Source: Prolixibacteraceae bacterium
GTDB taxonomy: Bacteria; Bacteroidota; Bacteroidia; Bacteroidales; Prolixibacteraceae
Length of the DNA stretch: 11,064 bases
Direction of reading: 5' to 3'
NCBI GenBank assembly: GCA_009782655.1
Contig: WRIQ01000020.1
Location: forward strand, 1 to 11,064
In this document: piece after piece, positions 6,676-11,064 of the stretch
Layout: each line of letters opens with the position of its first letter
Position numbering within the stretch: the first letter of the stretch is position 1
Made by a program: the position numbers and the translations under genes
The notes under the pieces: model-generated
Told to the model about the DNA's origin: nothing
Seen by the model: only the letters and a program-made list of their open reading frames with translations
The model's database searches: none

Positions 6676-9000
6676 TTAGTCAATAACTTTTTTCCTGACA
6701 ACCTGATAATCTTTCGTATAGGAAATTACATTCAAACTTTCGTTGATAAAACCGCCGCCGGGCGTTTTTACAAAAGAATAATTTCCCTGAATAAGACCGA
6801 CATTCAAATTGGGAATGCAATGCAGAAAATTGTTCCCGTAGCTGTCGAGCGCTTTCACAAAGTAATAAACAACATCGTATCCCTGATTGCTGTATTGATT
6901 GGGTTCGGTTTTGAAATTATTACGGAATTTACTCACAAACGCCTTTGTTATACCAGATTTATAATCAACCCAGTATGGCGACAGATATTCCATTTGCCCG
7001 TCGTGGTAATGTTCCGGATTGATGCTTTCATACTGCGGGAATCTGTAGTTTCCGAAGAAAACAATGTCGAATTTAGGAGCCAGCGCATAGATATTAGACA
7101 AGCCCACACGGACATCGGCCTCGCTCTGCGAAGAGAGGATAATTACATTCTTTCGCTTTTCGTCCAGCGCCGCCCTTAATCCATCGAGCCTCGAATCTCT
7201 AAAATTTATGTTTCTGAAAACGGTTGTTTCATCGCCTGTTTTTTCCATCATTTTTCTGACGCTGTTCATCAATTCGATACCCTGCATGTTGTTGCTGATT
7301 CCGGTTTCGAGGAAAATAATTTTGTAACCGCGATAGGTTTCGGCAATATATTCGGCTTCTTTGGCTTGTAATATGTCGTGCGAAGTATTGATCTGAAAGA
7401 AACAGGGATTGCTTCTGGTCACCTCCTCGACTGCCGACAGAGGCGAAATTACGGGAATATTACGCATTTGCGCAAATGCGGCAATTTCTTTCTGGTCGGC
7501 GGGATGAACAGGGCCGATGAACAAATCGGCGTCATCCAGTTTTCCCGAAGCCACCAATTGGCTTAACCTGTTGTTGGCGTCGCTGGTGTCGTAAACCGTC
7601 AATTTTATTTTCAGACCTTCGTTTTGCAGCGAGTCGGCAGCCAGCAGAGCGCCTTCATAGAAATGAAGGAAATTTTCACTGCTGCCATAAAATTTTCTGT
7701 TATAGTCGATTGTCTGTTTTGTTTTAAATCCGCTCAGCGTGTCGCTCTCTGCAATTTCGGGTTGATATGTGTACAGGTTTGTCATGTTCGAATCGATCAT
7801 CAGGGGAAGAAACATCACAACATGGTATGTGCGCCCAACCATGTATTCTCTGGGCAAAGGAACGCAATCGCAGACGTCTTCGTATTGTATTACAGCCGGT
7901 TGCTCATCAGGTGTTCCGTCCGAAAATCCGGGAATAACGCGAATGGTGTCGCCTTCGATAATGTCGCGGTATTCCAGAAAAGGATTCCACTTTTTCAGGT
8001 TGTTGGACGACACTCTGAAAAACAGCGCCAACTCGTCCACCGTTTCATGTTTGCCCACAACATGGCGGTTGAATTGTTGCGAAGCAGATTCTTCTGCGGG
8101 CTTGGGAACACGGATGACCGTACCGGTTTTGAAAGAACCGTCGAGGCTGGGATTGAACTCGATCAACGCTTCGGCGGTTATGTTATATTTTCGGCTTAAC
8201 GAAAAAGGTGTCTCGCCCGACACAATGGTATGATTGATATATTCTTCCTGAATTTCAACCTGTTTAACCTCTGCTTTTGAGGGTTGTGCGCCTGTCAGCA
8301 TAAGGTTCATGCCGGGTTTTACGATGCCGGCGCCAGAGTTTTGCTCCAGAATGGATTCGACAGGAATATCATATTTTTTCGATATCGACAGAAGGGTTTC
8401 GCCGGCAATCACTTTGTGCGTAAATGATGTTGGGGGGGATTCTTCGACAGGTTTTTCGCGCTCTTCTTCTGTTCGATCTCTGTCTCTGTCTTTTTTGTCC
8501 CATTGGGGAATTCTCAGCCTGTCGCCTCTTTTGAGTTCAGTCAGTCCTTGATTGTATTTGAGAATATCGTCGATGGTGATATCATATTTTTTCGCAATGG
8601 AAGAGAGTGTTTCCCTTCGTTTTACGGTATGCGTCAAAAATCTCGACGGCTGATTAACTGTAATAACTTTTATCACCCGTGTTTGCGGCGCTTCGGCATC
8701 GCTTTGGGTTGCAGCAGAGGCGCTTTGAGCAATCTGCCTGCTGCTCTCCACCGGAATTTTCAGTTCCATCCCCACCTTTAGCCCGAAAACCAATTGCGAA
8801 TTGTTGTTTACAATCGACACCTCCGACACTTTATATTTCTCGGCCAGCGAGAAGAGCGTTTCGTCTTCTGCAACTTTATGCAGAATAAATGTTTGCCCGT
8901 CGGTTACCGCATATCGGAGGTTATTGCCCTGCTGCGAAAAAACCGGTTCGCTGAAAAAGACACATAAAAAAATCGACAATAACTGAAATATTCTCTTCAT
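6676..9000 (-). CDS. Secreted five-LysM protein fused to a type-1 periplasmic-binding-protein-like domain
   Basis: This 774-residue envelope protein begins with a signal peptide (MKRIFQLLSIFLCVFFSEPVFSQ), cleaved near residue 22; no lipobox is seen. Five LysM-type repeats follow at about residues 39-84, 121-165, 193-237, 255-299 and 311-357. Each has the (V/E)xxxETLxSIAxKY...IPVxxILxxN...LKxGxxLxIP pattern; the fifth is the most divergent. LysM domains bind the N-acetylglucosamine backbone of peptidoglycan. A very charged DR/E-rich linker (about 168-187) sits between repeats 2 and 3. From about 392 to the end the sequence looks like a type-1 periplasmic binding fold (Leu/Ile/Val-binding-like): YHVVMFLPLM, FYEGALLAADSL, DADLFIGPVHP, then RNIPVISPLSA. 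No transporter genes lie nearby, so it is unlikely to be a simple ABC binding protein. A peptidoglycan-anchored sensor or scaffold is my inference. A structured leader precedes it. Confidence 0.85.
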   Translation of the reverse strand: MKRIFQLLSIFLCVFFSEPVFSQQGNNLRYAVTDGQTFILHKVAEDETLFSLAEKYKVSEVSIVNNNSQLVFGLKVGMELKIPVESSRQIAQSASAATQSDAEAPQTRVIKVITVNQPSRFLTHTVKRRETLSSIAKKYDITIDDILKYNQGLTELKRGDRLRIPQWDKKDRDRDRTEEEREKPVEESPPTSFTHKVIAGETLLSISKKYDIPVESILEQNSGAGIVKPGMNLMLTGAQPSKAEVKQVEIQEEYINHTIVSGETPFSLSRKYNITAEALIEFNPSLDGSFKTGTVIRVPKPAEESASQQFNRHVVGKHETVDELALFFRVSSNNLKKWNPFLEYRDIIEGDTIRVIPGFSDGTPDEQPAVIQYEDVCDCVPLPREYMVGRTYHVVMFLPLMIDSNMTNLYTYQPEIAESDTLSGFKTKQTIDYNRKFYGSSENFLHFYEGALLAADSLQNEGLKIKLTVYDTSDANNRLSQLVASGKLDDADLFIGPVHPADQKEIAAFAQMRNIPVISPLSAVEEVTRSNPCFFQINTSHDILQAKEAEYIAETYRGYKIIFLETGISNNMQGIELMNSVRKMMEKTGDETTVFRNINFRDSRLDGLRAALDEKRKNVIILSSQSEADVRVGLSNIYALAPKFDIVFFGNYRFPQYESINPEHYHDGQMEYLSPYWVDYKSGITKAFVSKFRNNFKTEPNQYSNQGYDVVYYFVKALDSYGNNFLHCIPNLNVGLIQGNYSFVKTPGGGFINESLNVISYTKDYQVVRKKVID

Positions 9001-9117
9001 TCGTTTTTACTTTACTCCCTTCGCGGGATTGTTACAGTTGCTTCCTTCTTCGAAATTAATCCTGCGGGCGCAGGCATTACCCCAAACTACCCGCTTTTAT
9101 CCGAATCTCTTTTTCGG
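9001..9117 (-). promoter_or_regulatory. Structured 5' leader upstream of the LysM gene
   Basis: The 225-base spacer between ribD and the LysM gene contains three compact hairpins close to the LysM start. In plus-strand coordinates they are TCCC-TTCGC-GGGA (9016-9028), CCTGCG-GG-CGCAGG (9061-9074) and CCGAA-TCTCTTT-TTCGG (9101-9117). The stretch is clearly more GC-rich than other spacers here. It does not match a riboswitch class I know; a short resemblance to a cobalamin-type GCAACTGTAA is not backed by the other conserved elements. Translation control or RNA stability is possible. The outer part of the spacer (9118-9225) shows nothing distinct. Confidence 0.35.
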
Positions 9118-9225
9118 TAAAAAGATTCCGTAAAAATAGTAATTCTGAATTTCAAACGGCGGCCAAATCAACTTTGTTGTTGCTTGCAGCGCATTTTAAT
9201 TATCAGGGAATGGAAAAATGATTTT

Positions 9226-10278
9226 TTAGAGATTCTCATTTGTCAAAACCACCAACCGATCATCTTCAAAATTCTCTTTTGCGATCATCTTCCCTTCAAG
9301 ATTGGGCGCTTCAATGCCGCCTGATAAAAATACGTTTCCGTAATAGATATGCGCTTCGTCCCACAACCCTTCGCCGATGAAGCTGTTTAAGGTTGCCGCG
9401 CCTCCTTCCACAACCACCGACTGAATGTTATGTTGGTGTAAATATTTGAGTATATGACTGATAAAATTTTTTCCTTCGAAGTCTGTTTTAACAAATTCCA
9501 AGTTCTGACGATTTTCCTTTTGCGTGGGTGAAAAGACAAGCGTGGACGTTTTTCCGTCGAAAATGTGCAGATGAGCGGGCAGGTTGCCGCGCTGGTCGAT
9601 TATGATTCGCAGAGGCTGGTTTCCGCTCCACTCTCTGGCAGTGAGCAACGGATTGTCGGCCAGCGCAGTACGAGCGCCAATCAAAATTGCCGCTTCCTGT
9701 GTGCGGCACTTGTGTACGTACTGCCGCGACAGCCGATTGGTAATCCACTGCCGCTCACCGTGTTCCGCCGTGTTGCACCCACCGCCCATAAAACCGTCGA
9801 GCGACTGCGCCCATTTCAAAATAATGTACGGACGTTTTTTCTCGTGAAAAGTGAAAAAGCGCCGATTTTGCTGTCGGCACTCTTTTTCGAGAATACCGAC
9901 TTCGGTTTTTACGCAATTTTGCCGCAGTTTTTCGATTCCTTTTCCGGCAACTTCCGAAAAAGGATCTACCGTTCCTACTACCACATGGCCTATTTTTTCC
10001 GTCAAAATCAAATCGGTGCAGGGCGGTGTTTTTCCATGATGGACGCACGGTTCCAACGAAACATACAAAGTACTGCTTTCCAACAGAGAACGATTGCGAA
10101 CCGAATGAATAGCATTCACTTCGGCATGGGGGCCGCCATACCGGTTGTGATAGCCTTCGCCAATGATTCTTCCGCCATGCACAATTACACAGCCCACCAT
10201 TGGGTTGGGCGCCACATTTCCCAAACCCTGAGCGGCAAGACTCAAACAACGTTGCATATACTTTTCGTGATTCATCAT
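9226..10278 (-). CDS. ribD: Riboflavin biosynthesis protein RibD (bifunctional deaminase/reductase)
   Basis: RibD performs two steps of riboflavin synthesis: deamination of the pyrimidine amine formed by GTP cyclohydrolase II, then NADPH-dependent reduction of the ribose to the ribityl chain. From the ATG at 10278 the protein has 350 residues, close to E. coli RibD (367). The N-terminal zinc deaminase shows His51 and Glu53 (GGPHAEVNAI) and Cys78/Cys87 (EPC-x5-TPPC). The reductase domain begins near RPYIILKWAQSLDG (residues 149-162) and includes IGARTALADNPLLT and the VVEGGAATLNSF glycine-rich stretch. I prefer the start at 10278 (or the adjacent ATG at 10275). The upstream ATG at 10338 would add 20 residues (MTERLYEYQTLLFFICFYRE) in AT-rich DNA, and the family begins near MNHEKYMQRCL. 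It is not clustered with other rib genes. The 60 bases upstream are AT-rich without a convincing -7 element. Confidence 0.96.
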   Translation of the reverse strand: MMNHEKYMQRCLSLAAQGLGNVAPNPMVGCVIVHGGRIIGEGYHNRYGGPHAEVNAIHSVRNRSLLESSTLYVSLEPCVHHGKTPPCTDLILTEKIGHVVVGTVDPFSEVAGKGIEKLRQNCVKTEVGILEKECRQQNRRFFTFHEKKRPYIILKWAQSLDGFMGGGCNTAEHGERQWITNRLSRQYVHKCRTQEAAILIGARTALADNPLLTAREWSGNQPLRIIIDQRGNLPAHLHIFDGKTSTLVFSPTQKENRQNLEFVKTDFEGKNFISHILKYLHQHNIQSVVVEGGAATLNSFIGEGLWDEAHIYYGNVFLSGGIEAPNLEGKMIAKENFEDDRLVVLTNENL

Positions 10279-10344
10279 TTCTCGATAAAAACAGATGAAA
10301 AATAATAAAGTTTGATATTCATATAATCTCTCAGTCAAAAAGTT

Positions 10345-10457
10345 TATAGAAATTATATAAATTACATTTTTTATTTACCCAAAAGAAATTACACATATCA
10401 ATAAAATCAAGATGTATAGAAAATCATTTGGGTAAATATTTAATAGAAACTATATAA
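10345..10457 (+). repeat. Iterated ATAGAAA-type direct repeats flanking the mini-element
   Basis: ATAGAAATTATATAA (10346-10360) and ATAGAAACTATATAA (10443-10457) differ at one position in 15 and lie 97 bases apart. A third, partial copy, TATAGAAAA, lies at 10415-10423. The two long copies flank the 67-base inverted-repeat unit. They could be binding sites, a duplication, or chance in very AT-rich DNA. Confidence 0.4.
10372..10438. mobile_element. Possible TA-flanked miniature inverted-repeat element (67 bases)
   Basis: TATTTACCCAAA (10372-10383) and its exact reverse complement TTTGGGTAAATA (10427-10438) bound a non-coding AT-rich core. Counting the outer TA at each end as a target duplication leaves a 63-base unit with 10-base terminal inverted repeats. 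That is the form expected of a non-autonomous IS630/Tc1-type element, since this family inserts at TA. The pairing continues imperfectly inward (GAAATT against AAAATC). It lies 24 bases before an IS630-type transposase fragment. Alternatives are an operator for ribD or the transposase gene, or remains of an IS end. Only a second copy elsewhere in the genome would settle it. Confidence 0.4.
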
Positions 10458-10462
10458 GCGTC

Positions 10463-11064
10463 ATGGCTGGCGAAAAAAAGTACCAAGACAATCTCATCCC
10501 AAATCAGATAAACAGGCTCAGGAGGAGTATAAAAAAACTGCCTGAATTATTGGCAGCCAAATCGTTAGAGTTTAAAAATCAGGAAGATACCAGGTCAATA
10601 AAATTGTTTTTTCAGGATGAAGCCCGTTTCGGAAGAATAGACAGTATTGGCTCCTGCTGGGTGCCAAAAGGCAGTAGAGCATTGGCAGGCAGCCGGACAG
10701 TCAGAGAATATACATATCTGTACGGTGCATTTTGTCCCGAAACAGGCGACAGTTTTTCGTTGATTCTACCGTATGCCAACGGTGAGTGTATGGAAGTTTT
10801 TTTGAGTTTTCTATCTGAAAATTTCCGGAAATACCGCATAATTCCTGCAATGGACAATGCCTCGTGACACAGCAGTAAAATGCACATTGACAACATTATA
10901 CCTCTATTTCAGCCTGCATATTCGCCTGAAGTAAATCCTGCAGAACGGTTTTGGAAACATATCAGGGCAAACGGGGGATTTAAGAATCGAACTTTTGACA
11001 CTTTGGCAGAAGTTGAGCAGTGTTTGTGCCATGCTGTTGTCAATATTTTAGACAAAGAAACCGT
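10463..11064 (+). pseudogene. IS630-family transposase, DDE domain, broken by in-frame TGA; runs off right edge
   Basis: This is the catalytic part of an IS630-type DDE transposase. The first Asp lies in FFQDEARFG (D52), then WVPKGSRA, then the second Asp in AMDNAS (D131), and the Glu in YSPEVNPAERFWKHIR (E161 by continued numbering). At 10865-10867 a TGA replaces the Trp normally found in DNASWH. The same frame then continues without other stops for 65 codons to the window edge, so a single TGG-to-TGA change fits best. The reading frame opens only at 10436 (TAA at 10433), and the 120 bases upstream cannot encode the N-terminal helix-turn-helix region usual in these proteins. It is thus either a 5'-truncated copy or a second ORF that has lost its partner. 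D-to-E spacing here is 30, slightly below the 32-34 usual for IS630. Most likely an inactive relic. Confidence 0.85.

Noticed and set aside
9001..9074. Cobalamin or TPP riboswitch in the LysM leader
   Set aside because: Only a short GCAACTGTAA resemblance on the minus strand; the other conserved core elements are missing, and the downstream gene is not linked to these cofactors.
9565..10305. Plus-strand open frame (246 codons) opposite ribD
   Set aside because: Antisense shadow of a clearly identified RibD; no recognisable domain and no promoter or start signal.
10865..10867. Genetic-code change (TGA read as Trp) in this organism
   Set aside because: TGA is a real stop in sbcD, just before the sbcC start, and in the beta-barrel gene, just before a terminator, so a mutated relic is far more likely.
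1..11064. CRISPR arrays, tRNA or rRNA genes, toxin-antitoxin pairs
   Set aside because: No regularly spaced repeats, no cloverleaf-like sequences and no small paired cytoplasmic ORFs with a recognisable toxin or antitoxin were found on reading both strands.

Overview
The window looks like ordinary chromosome from a member of the Bacteroidota, probably order Bacteroidales. Four things point there. The start codons lack Shine-Dalgarno sequences and are preceded by A-rich DNA. One promoter has a perfect Bacteroidota -7 element (TAnnTTTG). There is a DUF5020-type outer-membrane gene. The RibD, U32 and LysM/substrate-binding proteins have a Bacteroidales flavour. Codons are standard: TGA ends at least two intact genes (sbcD and the beta-barrel gene).

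Layout from left to right. Positions 1-2318 (minus strand) hold a DUF5020 outer-membrane protein, then sbcD and the 5' end of sbcC. sbcD and sbcC are 12 bases apart and encode the SbcCD nuclease that cuts DNA hairpins and double-strand ends. A 330-base divergent spacer (2319-2647) carries two small palindromes and a near-leaderless promoter. Positions 2648-4970 (plus strand) hold a TrhP-like U32 protein with a complete U32 signature, then a secreted beta-barrel protein. A perfect 30-base palindrome (4986-5015) is a shared terminator between that gene and a convergent YghZ-type aldo-keto reductase (5016-5999, minus). A small plus-strand membrane protein follows (6190-6567). On the minus strand come a 774-residue secreted protein with five LysM repeats fused to a type-1 periplasmic-binding-protein-like domain (6676-9000) and the riboflavin enzyme RibD (9226-10278).

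The right edge (about 10340-11064) is different. It is very AT-rich and then holds the DDE part of an IS630-family transposase that is damaged twice: the N-terminal DNA-binding region is absent and a TGA stop replaces the tryptophan usually found just after the second catalytic Asp. Just upstream lies a 67-base TA-bounded inverted-repeat unit that resembles a tiny IS630/Tc1-type non-autonomous element.

The genes do not form one pathway. They are small housekeeping and envelope units: DNA repair, RNA modification, outer membrane, redox, cell-wall binding and riboflavin. I found no convincing new multi-gene system. The points most worth a second look are the mini-element and broken transposase at the right edge, the LysM-binding-protein fusion with its structured leader, and the small dyads in the spacers.
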